Positions 47,221 to 56,700 of a DNA stretch of 64,000 bases are shown piece by piece. Under the pieces are notes generated by a model. It was not told the DNA's origin. It saw nothing but the letters and a program-made list of their open reading frames with translations, and did no database searches. The DNA comes from Nitrospinaceae bacterium (GTDB taxonomy: Bacteria; Nitrospinota; Nitrospinia; Nitrospinales; VA-1), in assembly GCA_029261655.1 (NCBI GenBank), contig JAJDAY010000031.1:62001-126000 (forward strand), read 5' to 3'. The position numbers and the translations under genes are program-made. The number at the start of each line of letters is the position of its first letter. Positions within the stretch are counted from its first letter, which is position 1.

Positions 47221-49512
47221 TCAACTCAATCCGGATTTCCTGCGGACCCACCAATCGACCATGAGAAACCCCACCAACAAACCGTAGGACCACCAGTTGT
47301 CCCACAGGGAAAACGTTTTTTTATTTGTTAGCACCCTGACTTCGGGGTTTTCAAACCGGATACCGGACAAATCTTTGGCCTCGTCCAGAATGACATATTC
47401 ACCGCCGGTAACGTTTGCAATATTTTTCAACAAGGCGGCGTTCACCAGGGGTTTGTCAAACTCCGCCGTTTCTCCTGACACCCCAATACTGATTTTATCG
47501 GAAATCTTCTCACCGTTTCGATCCAACTCAATTTCAACGGAGTAAAATCCTTCCCGTTCGGGTAGAAACTGAAACGCTCCGTCGCCATTTTTATCCACAT
47601 CCAGCAAGTGATCTTCCCTCTCGCCTGACACTTTAAAAAGAGTCAGGTTCACCTTTTCTTCAGAGGCGGGCGTGTAGTCTTCCTTGAGCACATTGAACCT
47701 GACGAGCACCTCCTCGCCTTCTTTGTACCGCTCTTTATCGGTTTCCAGCCGCAATAGACGGGTTTCCGGCGCGTTGGTGATCCAGTCGATCGTATTATTC
47801 CAGAATCTTTCATAATACCTCCCGCTTCCACCCTCCCCCACTCTGCGAAAGTTCCAGTTCCAGGACGAATCGGTCGTGAGAACCGCGGTCCGGCCTTCGC
47901 CTGTTTTTATAGTGGCCATAACGGGGATCGTAGTTCCCTCAATTTTATAACCTAACAATACATGGGACTTGGGTTTGGCGGTCAGGCCGAGGTTCAGGCC
48001 GTTCAACAACGGCAGGGATTCCCAGGTCTTTTGACTGGAAGCTTTCTTTTTTTCCAGGCGCAGGATGGGATGATGCTCTAGCTTTTTCTCCACAACAGGT
48101 TTGAATTCTTCACTGGAATAACCTTTCCCGACCTTTTGCATGGTGACGGGCAAAATATCTTCTATCGGAGTTCGGTCATAGCCGCCTCCCTGGAAAGAGA
48201 GATCTCCGCCGATCATCAAAAAAGACCCGCCCTCCTGGACATAGGTTTTAATGTTACTGAGCAATTTTTTATCGATGAAGGACTCGAAACGAAAATTCTG
48301 AAAAATAACCAGATCAAATGAATTGAGGTAATCGCTGAACAACAGATTGGAAGGAAAGGGGATCAGGCTCAGTTCCGAAGTCGGCGCGGCCACATCGTCG
48401 CTCAACGTTCTCAGAATGAAAAAAGACAACAAGTCCACCTTGGGGTTGTTGACCAGAACTTCGCGCAGATAGCGCGAGTCCCAGGAGGGGCGGCCATTGA
48501 GATGAAGGATGCGGGTGCGGTCGCGGATGACTTTGACCTGAAAATCCCTGTGGTTATTCGTGGTGATTGATTCACCGGAAAATAACGGTACGGACAGGGA
48601 GTAAACACGCTTCCCCAGGTCCCTTGGGGTGAACTGCAACTCCACCTGGTAATCCGTCTTGCCCTCTCTAATCTCCACCATTTTCGAAATGAGAATGTTT
48701 TTCCCCTCTTTGAGCACCAAAGAAATATTTTTATTTCCCATGGAGGAGGCGTTCAGGGAAACACTGAGATTGACCGGTTGAAAAGCGAAACCAAAATCCG
48801 GGGCCAGGAGACTTTGGATGGACAAGTCCTTGAAAGATTCATTGGTCCCCGCCTGAATCGTATGCACAGGGCTATTTAAACCCGCCAGTATCTCAACCAG
48901 TTCCCTCGAAGGATCATCCGATGAATGATTCAGGTCGGCACCGTCGGTGAACAGAAAAACCCCTGCGAGAGGTTTCTTTTCATAATGTTTTTTTAAATCC
49001 CTGAAGACTTTGCTGTAATCGGTGTTGGGCCGACGGGCCTGGTACTGCACGTCAACATCGGATGCGGGTTCGGTATGGTCTGAAATGAAAAAGGTGTCCA
49101 CATTGAAATCCTTTTTCAACCCGGCAAGATAATCCTTATTTGCCTTTAAGGTTTCCAGCACCCGATCCATTCTTTTTTCTTCTCGCGGAAAGGTTTTGAT
49201 ACCCATGCTTTTGCTGTTGTCCAGCAAGACGGCGATCGAATTTTTATGGGACTGGCTTTTCTTCAACTCCAGTTGCGGTTTGAGCAGAAGAAGCCCCAGA
49301 AAAAGAAAAATAAAAACTCTCAAGCCAAACAGGAAAATTTTTTTCAGGCGTGAGGGAATGCGCTTAAGGCTGGTCCAAAAAAACCATAAGGCCAAGGGAA
49401 TCGACACGCCCAAAATAACGGCGATCGCCTGACTGTTTTCAGGAGCCCATTGGATATTCCATTCATTATATTCCGCCAGCCCGGACCCGAAGAACTCGAT
49501 GAGAAAATTCAC
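47221..49512 (-). CDS. membrane protein with VWA and glutamine amidotransferase-like domains
   Basis: Two N-terminal membrane segments (about 29-48, 60-78), then a von Willebrand A domain with a complete MIDAS start D98-x-S100-x-S102. Beta-sandwich domains and a class I amidotransferase-like fold (about 340-530, with GGSFLMIGG) follow, then another sandwich and one C-terminal membrane segment near 745. No catalytic Cys is seen in the amidotransferase fold. Such proteins usually accompany MoxR ATPase, DUF58 and BatA genes; here only the DUF4159 partner is present. The start is GTG, overlapping the DUF4159 stop in GTGA. The role is probably cell-envelope assembly or stress, by analogy only. Confidence 0.8.
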   Translation of the reverse strand: MNFLIEFFGSGLAEYNEWNIQWAPENSQAIAVILGVSIPLALWFFWTSLKRIPSRLKKIFLFGLRVFIFLFLGLLLLKPQLELKKSQSHKNSIAVLLDNSKSMGIKTFPREEKRMDRVLETLKANKDYLAGLKKDFNVDTFFISDHTEPASDVDVQYQARRPNTDYSKVFRDLKKHYEKKPLAGVFLFTDGADLNHSSDDPSRELVEILAGLNSPVHTIQAGTNESFKDLSIQSLLAPDFGFAFQPVNLSVSLNASSMGNKNISLVLKEGKNILISKMVEIREGKTDYQVELQFTPRDLGKRVYSLSVPLFSGESITTNNHRDFQVKVIRDRTRILHLNGRPSWDSRYLREVLVNNPKVDLLSFFILRTLSDDVAAPTSELSLIPFPSNLLFSDYLNSFDLVIFQNFRFESFIDKKLLSNIKTYVQEGGSFLMIGGDLSFQGGGYDRTPIEDILPVTMQKVGKGYSSEEFKPVVEKKLEHHPILRLEKKKASSQKTWESLPLLNGLNLGLTAKPKSHVLLGYKIEGTTIPVMATIKTGEGRTAVLTTDSSWNWNFRRVGEGGSGRYYERFWNNTIDWITNAPETRLLRLETDKERYKEGEEVLVRFNVLKEDYTPASEEKVNLTLFKVSGEREDHLLDVDKNGDGAFQFLPEREGFYSVEIELDRNGEKISDKISIGVSGETAEFDKPLVNAALLKNIANVTGGEYVILDEAKDLSGIRFENPEVRVLTNKKTFSLWDNWWSYGLLVGFLMVDWWVRRKSGLS

Positions 49513-50309
49513 TTTGAATGGTATCTTCGTAATCTTTCGAGAATAATGGGCAAATGCACCATGTCCTTTTTATAATCCAGGGTCAGGGAGTACATGACGA
49601 TGTTGACCCCCAGCCGGATACTGCCCTGCCTTTGCGTGCTTGAACCGGCGACGATGTCATGATTCCAGTGCCCCAGTTTATCCCTGGCCCAGGCGCCGCC
49701 AAGGTCGTTGGTGGAATAGGCCAGCACCGTCCGCCCTTTAATGGAAATTTCTTCGAGAAAAGGATTCAATAGGACACGTCCCGCCGGTCGTTTGATCAAA
49801 TAAAACGACCGGTAAATGGAATGATCTCTGGATATTTTTTGTAAGGGAATTTTAGGAAACAGTTGCGCGACCAGTTTCCTGACCGAAGCGTCGAACTCTG
49901 AGTGAATTTTTGATGAACTGTCATCGATCAAAAGAAATCCGCCGAATCCAAGATAATGCCGCAATATCCGCAATTCCCTGGGCGAAAAAGGCTCGAACCC
50001 GGCGTTTCCCGCCAGATAAATAAATGGATAGCGGTATAAATCAGGATCGGTGAGCTTGATCTCGACGGGTTCCCGGTTGACCTCGATCGAGGTTCTTCTG
50101 GCCAACTGCGCCATCAAACTTCTCACCGCTTCCGGTCGGGGCCGGTGGTCGCCTCCCCGGTATTTGATGATGGGAATCGTCAACTTGGAATAATCTCCCC
50201 AAACGACCGGCGTGAATAAAAAACCACCGCCCAGGACTGCCAGACCCATAATAATGTAAAAAGCGAATCGCATGGGTTTGAGTTTAAACAGGATTTCCTT
50301 TGTTTTCAA
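49509..50309 (-). CDS. DUF4159 domain protein
   Basis: One membrane anchor or signal at about residues 14-37, then the DUF4159 domain (IIKYRGGDHRPRPEAVRSL, FIYLAGNAGFEPFSPRELR, GGFLLIDDSS). The fold is amidotransferase-like; no enzymatic residue is evident. Length 266 aa. The start is TTG with GAGG 7 bases upstream. It is coupled to the VWA gene by a 4-base overlap, the usual pairing for this family. Confidence 0.85.
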   Translation of the reverse strand: MKTKEILFKLKPMRFAFYIIMGLAVLGGGFLFTPVVWGDYSKLTIPIIKYRGGDHRPRPEAVRSLMAQLARRTSIEVNREPVEIKLTDPDLYRYPFIYLAGNAGFEPFSPRELRILRHYLGFGGFLLIDDSSSKIHSEFDASVRKLVAQLFPKIPLQKISRDHSIYRSFYLIKRPAGRVLLNPFLEEISIKGRTVLAYSTNDLGGAWARDKLGHWNHDIVAGSSTQRQGSIRLGVNIVMYSLTLDYKKDMVHLPIILERLRRYHSK

Positions 50310-50372
50310 TGAGGAACCTCAATTCAAAATTCTTAACATTATATGAATTGGCCCGATATGAATTATTTTTGC

Positions 50373-50395
50373 CTAACCCTCATCCCCTGGGTTAG
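50373..50395. promoter_or_regulatory. 7-bp perfect inverted repeat in a divergent intergenic region
   Basis: CTAACCC (50373-50379) and GGGTTAG (50389-50395) separated by 9 bases, between the divergent DUF4159 and PhnW-like genes and 47 bases before the latter. It could be an operator for a dimeric repressor or a leader hairpin. The rest of the 133-base gap is AT-rich. Confidence 0.35.
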
Positions 50396-50442
50396 ACTGA
50401 TTTGGACCCTGTTATTGATAAAACCTTACTGGATACAATAAG

Positions 50443-51534
50443 TTGAAATCCCCTGTACTGCTCAATCCCGGCCCGGTCAATGTGACCCCCAGAGTGCGTG
50501 ACGCCTTGTTGAGAGGCGATTTGTGCCACCGCGAAGTGGAGTTTTCCGACTTAATGGAGAACATTCGGCAAAAATTGCTGAAAGCCTTTGATATCGAGGA
50601 CGAATACACCTCCGTCCTGATTTCCGGTTCGGGAACCGCCGCGCTGGAAATGGGCGTCTCATCCTGCCTGAGTTTGGGAAAATCCATTCTCATCATAAAA
50701 AACGGTGTTTACGGCGAACGCATCGAAAAGATCGCCGATATTTATAAATTCCCCAAACACGTGCTGAACTACGACTGGGGGCAACCGCCCTCCATGAAGG
50801 ATGTGGAAAATGCCTTGAAGCAACACCCCGACATCGAAGTGGTCGCCCTCGTCCACCATGAAACCACCACAGGGCTATTGAACCCGCTGTTCGCGGTCGG
50901 CGACCTGGCCCGAAAATACGAAAAAAAATTTTTCGTCGATTGTATCAGTTCTCTTGCGGGGGATGAGGTGGATTTCAAAGCCTGCTCCATAGACTTTGCC
51001 ATCGGAACGGCCAACAAATGTATTCAGGGGCTTCCCGGAGTCGCGTTTGTTTTCTTCCGCAAGAAAGATCTTTGCCGGCTGAATTATATTCCCGACCGGT
51101 CTCTTTATTTCAATTTATTGAAATATCATGGCGCTCAAGAGGCAGGAGACACGCTGTTCACCCCGGCGATACAAATTCATTACGCCCTCGACGAAGCGCT
51201 CGATGAATTGCTGGAAGAAACCGTTCAGGGACGCATCCGGCGTTACAAAGAAGCCGCGGATTTATTCCGCAAAGGTTTTTCCGAAATGGGGCTGGAATTT
51301 TTGATCCCGGAAGGCCATCGCTCTAATTGCCTGACCGCCCTTCGCCTGCCGGAAAGCATCGACTATACGGATCTGCATGCCCGGCTGAAAAGCCAGGGGT
51401 TTGTGATTTACGCCGGACAAGGCAACCTGCAAAATAAAATCTTTCGCATCGCCAATATGGGCGATCTCAAGAAACAAGATATCGAAACCTGCCTGCAGGC
51501 GCTCAATGCAACCTGCTCCCAAAAAACTCAATGA
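50443..51534 (+). CDS. PhnW-like class V aminotransferase
   Basis: Fold-type I PLP enzyme. The N-terminus LLNPGPVNVTPRVRDALL plus DLCHREVEF is the pattern of 2-aminoethylphosphonate-pyruvate transaminase (PhnW) rather than serine-glyoxylate aminotransferase. SGSGTAALE, VHHETTTGLLNP, and the PLP lysine K192 in GTANKCIQG are present. Length 363 aa is normal. No phosphonatase (phnX) or phosphonate transporter lies nearby, so it may serve phosphonate synthesis, breakdown or another amino donor. The start is TTG with a weak GGA upstream. It probably forms an operon with the next gene, 12 bases on. Confidence 0.82.
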   Translation: MKSPVLLNPGPVNVTPRVRDALLRGDLCHREVEFSDLMENIRQKLLKAFDIEDEYTSVLISGSGTAALEMGVSSCLSLGKSILIIKNGVYGERIEKIADIYKFPKHVLNYDWGQPPSMKDVENALKQHPDIEVVALVHHETTTGLLNPLFAVGDLARKYEKKFFVDCISSLAGDEVDFKACSIDFAIGTANKCIQGLPGVAFVFFRKKDLCRLNYIPDRSLYFNLLKYHGAQEAGDTLFTPAIQIHYALDEALDELLEETVQGRIRRYKEAADLFRKGFSEMGLEFLIPEGHRSNCLTALRLPESIDYTDLHARLKSQGFVIYAGQGNLQNKIFRIANMGDLKKQDIETCLQALNATCSQKTQ

Positions 51535-51546
51535 GGAGAAACGTTC

Positions 51547-52215
51547 ATGGGACTGTATGAGTTGATGCGGGAATACGCGGTGGAAACCAGCGTCCCGAAT
51601 GAGCCCTCCTCTGCCACACCGGAGCTTGGTTACAGTCTCTCGTTGTTCCATACCGGGTTGCTGGAGTCTGGGCTGTCCTCAGAGGGGCCGGAGGATAATC
51701 CCTTGCTGACCGCATCCCCCCTGGACATCGACGGCGCCTGCATCAGTTATTTTGTCGTGGCTTTTCTGCCTTTCAGCGCCATCTCTCAGGAAGAGGAAAT
51801 GAACACCATTTTATTTGATGTGTATTCCTTTTTCAAATGGATGGATAAAAACAACATTGAGCACGGACTGGGGCAACGCAACTTAATGGCAATGATAAAA
51901 GAATTATTTTCCATGCAGGAGCGATGTCTCAAGCTCAGTCACCTGCTTGATAACGAATCCGGGCGTGTTCTGGAAACCAACCCGGATGTCGTCAATACGG
52001 TCAACGATGTTTTCACGGTGATGAAAATCGAGAAAAACACGGTGGTTCTGCAGGGTCAAAATGAAAACGAATCGTTTCGCCTGGGCTTGCCCGCGGATAT
52101 TCTTCCTTTGATACAATTGCACGACTCCCTGGAACTGGTATTGGGAGACACAACAAATAGCTGGGTGCTCATCGAAGCGGGGCAGGTGTTTCCTGAGCTA
52201 CCCCCGGTTGAATAG
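51547..52215 (+). CDS. hypothetical protein, 222 aa
   Basis: I do not recognise this family. TGAGGAG lies 9 bases before the ATG and leaves little doubt about the start. It is soluble and acidic, with no signal peptide; the N-terminal 60 residues are low in structure (rich in P, S, E), the middle is helical, and the C-terminus is strand-rich (VVLQGQNENESFRLGLP, LELVLGDTTNSWVLIEAG), like a small barrel. It is 12 bases after the PhnW-like gene and 5 bases before a lipoprotein gene, so the three are probably cotranscribed. Confidence 0.75.
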   Translation: MGLYELMREYAVETSVPNEPSSATPELGYSLSLFHTGLLESGLSSEGPEDNPLLTASPLDIDGACISYFVVAFLPFSAISQEEEMNTILFDVYSFFKWMDKNNIEHGLGQRNLMAMIKELFSMQERCLKLSHLLDNESGRVLETNPDVVNTVNDVFTVMKIEKNTVVLQGQNENESFRLGLPADILPLIQLHDSLELVLGDTTNSWVLIEAGQVFPELPPVE

Positions 52216-52220
52216 TTCAA

Positions 52221-52640
52221 ATGAAAAGTATTTTTAAATTTGCGCCACTATTATTATCAACTTTCCTAGTATCATCTTGTTTAGACCAAAAAATGGATTT
52301 ATTTTTGGATAGTTTCCCGGATAAATTTAAAATAGTCATATTCAACAACGGAAAAGAAATAAATAGATACGCTATAGATAAGAATCACCAACTCTATGAG
52401 CTTTTATTGTCCTTCTTGCAAAATAATCAAAAAGAATGGAATCAGGATTTGACGGCTTACGCGCCGGTTCTTTTAATGAACTCAGAAAAGTTCAAAATAA
52501 ATTTTTTGTTCAACGATAATTTGGTTGTTGTAAATTTTGAAAATAAAAAAGGTCATTGGTTTCAAGTATCTAAATATATTGAAGGCAGTCAAATAAAAGT
52601 CATTAAAGACAAATTTATAGATGATGAACAATATAGATAA
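52221..52640 (+). CDS. putative lipoprotein, 139 aa, AT-rich
   Basis: A signal peptide ends in the lipobox VSSC, so the lipidated Cys is at about residue 20. The mature part (about 120 aa) is Lys/Asn/Phe-rich with alternating strands and has no recognised domain. The coding sequence is clearly more AT-rich than its neighbours, with AAA, AAT and TTT favoured, which may mean recent arrival. It starts 5 bases after the 222-aa gene. The 109-base gap behind it is AT-rich with nothing recognised. Confidence 0.65.
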   Translation: MKSIFKFAPLLLSTFLVSSCLDQKMDLFLDSFPDKFKIVIFNNGKEINRYAIDKNHQLYELLLSFLQNNQKEWNQDLTAYAPVLLMNSEKFKINFLFNDNLVVVNFENKKGHWFQVSKYIEGSQIKVIKDKFIDDEQYR

Positions 52641-52749
52641 CCAGTAAAACTGTATTTACACTTTTTAGAATTTAAAATTAACTCTGGTTTCGACAAACAC
52701 TTTAACAGCGAGTGAGTTTTTTACACTTTCAATGTCATAAGAAAACTTT

Positions 52750-53676
52750 ATGGACATCGACACACAAAAAGATTTTCCCGCTATAAAAGCGGACTACCGT
52801 TTCACCAGGGCTGATGAAGCCTTGCTTCTCACGATGAAACCCGAGCTGGAGTCCGCTGCTGATGAATTCATGGATGGGTTTTACGAGTTTATCTGGGGTT
52901 TTGGAAAAGCAGGAGACTTTTTGAAAGATGAGGCGGTCCTCAAGCGGCACCGCGGTAAAGTTCGTCAATGGTACCTGGATCTTTTTGGAGGCACTTATGA
53001 CATCTCCTATTTCATGAAGCTTTATAAAATAGGAGAAATCCATGTCAAACTCGGTCTTCCTACCCATTATGTTAATGCGGCATTTAATTATGTTCGGGTT
53101 TTTACCCTGGGTCGTGTCAACAAACTATCCCACAAAGAAACGGATTTGACGGACCGGTTCAAGGCCATTGAGAGGATTCTCGATATTAACCTGGATGTGC
53201 TGACCAGTTCCTATCGGGAAGAAGAGATGAGCCGTTATTTATCTCTCTCCGGCATTGAAAAGACGTTATTGGGATTCCTCAAAAAAACCAGTTCCTACTT
53301 TAACTACCTGCTGGCGATTGCGTTGGTGATGGTGGCGTTTTTTGCCATCGGATTGTTCGGTTACGACGTTTATCTGCTTTTCTCTGGCCAGACCAATATT
53401 GAAAAAGGGATTTTAACCATTCTCGGCAGTCTCTTGATCCTGTGGGCGGCCATCGAATTGATCCATGAAGAGATGAAGCATCTGCGCGGCGGAAAATTTG
53501 CCCTGGAGGCCTTCATCGCCCTTGCCATTGCCGCTCTCATTCGGAAGATCCTTATTTTCTCACTTTCTCCCGCCCAAACGATGGATGTCGTGCTGTACGG
53601 AGCGTTGGTGCTTTGTCTTGCGCTTGCCTACTGGCTGATCGTGCATCAAATCAACCCCACGAAAACACGCAATTAA
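52750..53676 (+). CDS. protoglobin-like sensor domain fused to PsiE-like membrane domain
   Basis: Residues 15-160 fit the globin-coupled sensor/protoglobin family: an all-helical domain with the proximal heme His H98 in the signature GEIHVKLGLPTHYVNAAF. Residues 165-300 have four membrane segments (about 184-208, 220-240, 252-271, 278-298) and resemble the PsiE family: a first amphipathic helix IEKTLLGFLKK and a conserved Glu-rich helix AAIELIHEEMKHL, then ALIRKILI. Globin-coupled sensors normally carry cyclase, histidine kinase or chemotaxis output domains; a PsiE-like output is unusual. Oxygen or gas sensing with a membrane response is inferred. The ATG lacks a strong ribosome site. Confidence 0.75.
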   Translation: MDIDTQKDFPAIKADYRFTRADEALLLTMKPELESAADEFMDGFYEFIWGFGKAGDFLKDEAVLKRHRGKVRQWYLDLFGGTYDISYFMKLYKIGEIHVKLGLPTHYVNAAFNYVRVFTLGRVNKLSHKETDLTDRFKAIERILDINLDVLTSSYREEEMSRYLSLSGIEKTLLGFLKKTSSYFNYLLAIALVMVAFFAIGLFGYDVYLLFSGQTNIEKGILTILGSLLILWAAIELIHEEMKHLRGGKFALEAFIALAIAALIRKILIFSLSPAQTMDVVLYGALVLCLALAYWLIVHQINPTKTRN

Positions 53677-53700
53677 TGATCGTAGGCTAAACAAGAATCT

Positions 53701-56700
53701 CTAACGGTAATCCCCCGTCAAATTAAACCCCGCCCAGTAGGAAGGATGCGGGTACAGCCGCTTCACCAGCAATTGCGCCTTACGCAAACTTTCCCCTTTA
53801 TTGTCCACGACGTAATTGCGATAAAAATGTTTGATGAGAATGGCTGTCGAGATATCGCTGACTCGCCATAAAGACGACAATAAAGAATGCGTTCCGGCAT
53901 AAATGAAAGCCCGGTTCAAACCCACCAGTTCATCCCCTCCGGTGATTTTCCCCAACCCTGTCTGGCAGGCGCTGAGCGTCACGATATCCGCGTTGATGTT
54001 CAGCGCGAACACTTCATTGACTTCAAAGTTGCCGTCCTGGGCCAGGTCCTTGGTCAACTTCAGGGATGAAAACAATGGATTGATCGGGTCAAACTCTCCG
54101 TGCGAGGCGATATGAATGATCTGGTATTCCCCGATGTTTTCGGTGAGCCAGCTCTCGGTCGCCTTCTCCCGCGTCAAAACATCGATCTTCGGGAAATTCC
54201 ATTTGATGGCGTTGGCTTCCATCTCCGCCAGCGGCAGATCGTAATTAAAGTCGCCCAGATCGGGATTTCCGAGAGCCAGAACTTTCACTTCAGCTGAATT
54301 ATTTTTTGCGGTTTTTCTCGCAAACGTGAATTTCAGGACCGACGCGCTGGGAGAATAAAACAGAGGATGCCGCTCCACCAGATAACTTTCCGTATTTTTC
54401 AACGAGGAGAATGAAACATAATGGAGCACTCCCTGAGGGATGATGCCCAACACCCGCTTGTCGGCGATATATTTCTCCAGGGGCTGAATCAACAAATCGT
54501 TGAGCCGGACCGATTGTTCATCAAGCGGCGCCAGTTGCTGCATGCGCTTGCGATAATCTTTGACTAAAGGATCGAGTTCAGATTCCTTCACCGGAGTCCG
54601 CACCACGTCGATCCCGCCCTTCTGAATGACCCAGGCCACCAGTTCATTTGTGGTCACCAGATATTCTACAAGCGCGACATCAGGCTCCAGCAAAGTATCC
54701 AGTTCTTTAAGTGTGATGGATTCCACGGTGATGAAATTGGATATCTCAGGGCTTTCCTCTTTTGCCTGAATCAACAGATCCTGATACTGCGTTCGGGCTT
54801 TGACCAGGTTTTTGGCAATGTCCTCAATTACTTTTTCATCCTCCCCGGACCGTGCCACGCCCAGAGCTTCTTCGATAGACCGGATTTTTTGTTTCTGGTC
54901 GGTCAGGCCATCGTATAGTTTCTGGCTGACATCGTTTTTCAGGCTGACTTTCTGATTGCCCAAAAGATCGATAAAACTTCGGGACTTGGCGCGTTCGGCG
55001 TAATTGAACGACTCCTCCACCTTGCCAAGGTCCAGTAACACGAGTCTCAATTCTTTATAGACATCCTGCTTGTCGGTCAGAAAACCATTTTGAAATTCCT
55101 CAACCTTGATTGCGGCACGCATGCCATCCACCACCGCAACCGCCTGCTCATACAATTCTGCGGCCTCCGTCAACTTGCCGGCCTTGGCCAGACAGACTCC
55201 GCCGCCACGCAACGCCCGCCAGTGCACTTCAGGAATATTCAGTTTTTTAGCAAGTTCTCCCGTCTGCTGAAAAATAACAATCGCTTTATCGCAGGTATTT
55301 TTTTCTAACGCGAGATGACCGGCTTCCAGCATGGACTTCACGAGATTGGTTTTGTTGCCGATTTCCCGGCTCAACTCGATCGCCTGCATGATATGAGGTT
55401 CCGCCTGATCCAATTGCCCCAGACGCATATAGCTCATACCAAGATTGCGGTGGGTGTAACCTTGTCCCCATTTGGATTTGAGTTCCTTGTCTTTTTTCAG
55501 GGCTTTGTTGAAATACTCGATGGACGTTTCATATTTCTTGTCCTTTCGATAAACCAGACCGATGTTGTTGTTCGCCGAAGCCACGTCCAGAGTCGAGCGG
55601 ATTTCCTCTGCCAGTTCCAGACTGTGATTCAAATGTTCCAGGGCGCGCTCGGAATCATTCAGAGTCCAGTGAATCAAGCCAAGGGTGTTGTAGATGAAAG
55701 CCTGCTGGCGCTTGTCCTTTTCGGTTTCAGCAATTTTCAGGGATTCTTTCTGGAAACGAAACGCTTTTTGATAATTCCCTTGAAACCAATGGGAATTGGC
55801 CTGATACAGCAGGGCTTTGGAAAGACCTTGCTGTAAATTTTGCTGGGCGGCCAGGGTCTCGGCCTTTGAATAAAAATCCAGCGCAGGGGCAAAATCGCCT
55901 TGTTTCTCCGCGACCAGTCCCAACTCCAGAAGGGTTTCCACCTGTTGTTCGTTATTTTCCAACTCCTGAAACAACTGATAGGCTTGCTGGAAATATTTCC
56001 TCGCCGCATCAAATTGGTTCAAACGAAGATAATAAATTCTACCGATGCGCCGAAGTTCCAGCCCCCGGTTCAGGTCTTCCCCGATCTCTTCATTAAGAGC
56101 CAGAGACGCCGTAAACGCTTCCAGAGCCTTGTCATAATCGAGGGCGTTTTCTTCAACAATACCAAGCTGACTGTAGTTCTCCGCCAGCCGGTCGAGAATA
56201 TCGTGTTCCTCGTAAATTGCCAGGGCTTCTCTTAGATGACCGACAGCTACAGGGTAGTTTTCCGCTCTGGAGTATAAGATGCCCAGGAAATAAAGCGCCT
56301 CGGCCTTTTCTTCCGGGTCTTCTTTCCCTGCGGCCATCTCCAACAGTTTTTCCTGATACTGAATCGCCTTGGGAGTGTCGTCCATATTGTAGGCGGCCTG
56401 GGCCAGGCTCTTGATGATTTTTTCGACCAGGCTTTTGTCCGGCAGGAAGTCCGACAGGGTCAGGGCCTTTTCCAGGTTATCAATGGCTCCCAGCCAATCC
56501 TGATCGGTGTACGACTGAGCGCCCTTTTTGGCGTTTTCCATAAAATGCGTCTGGGCAAACTCGAGTTTCGCTTCTTCTTCCATACCGGGAAATCCGTAAA
56601 ACCGGTATCCGGCCCACGCCAGGGACTTGGGATGAAGTTTTGCCATTTCCATCTGCGCCCGCCGTAACGACTCCGCCGGTCTGCCTTCGCGGAACGTCAT

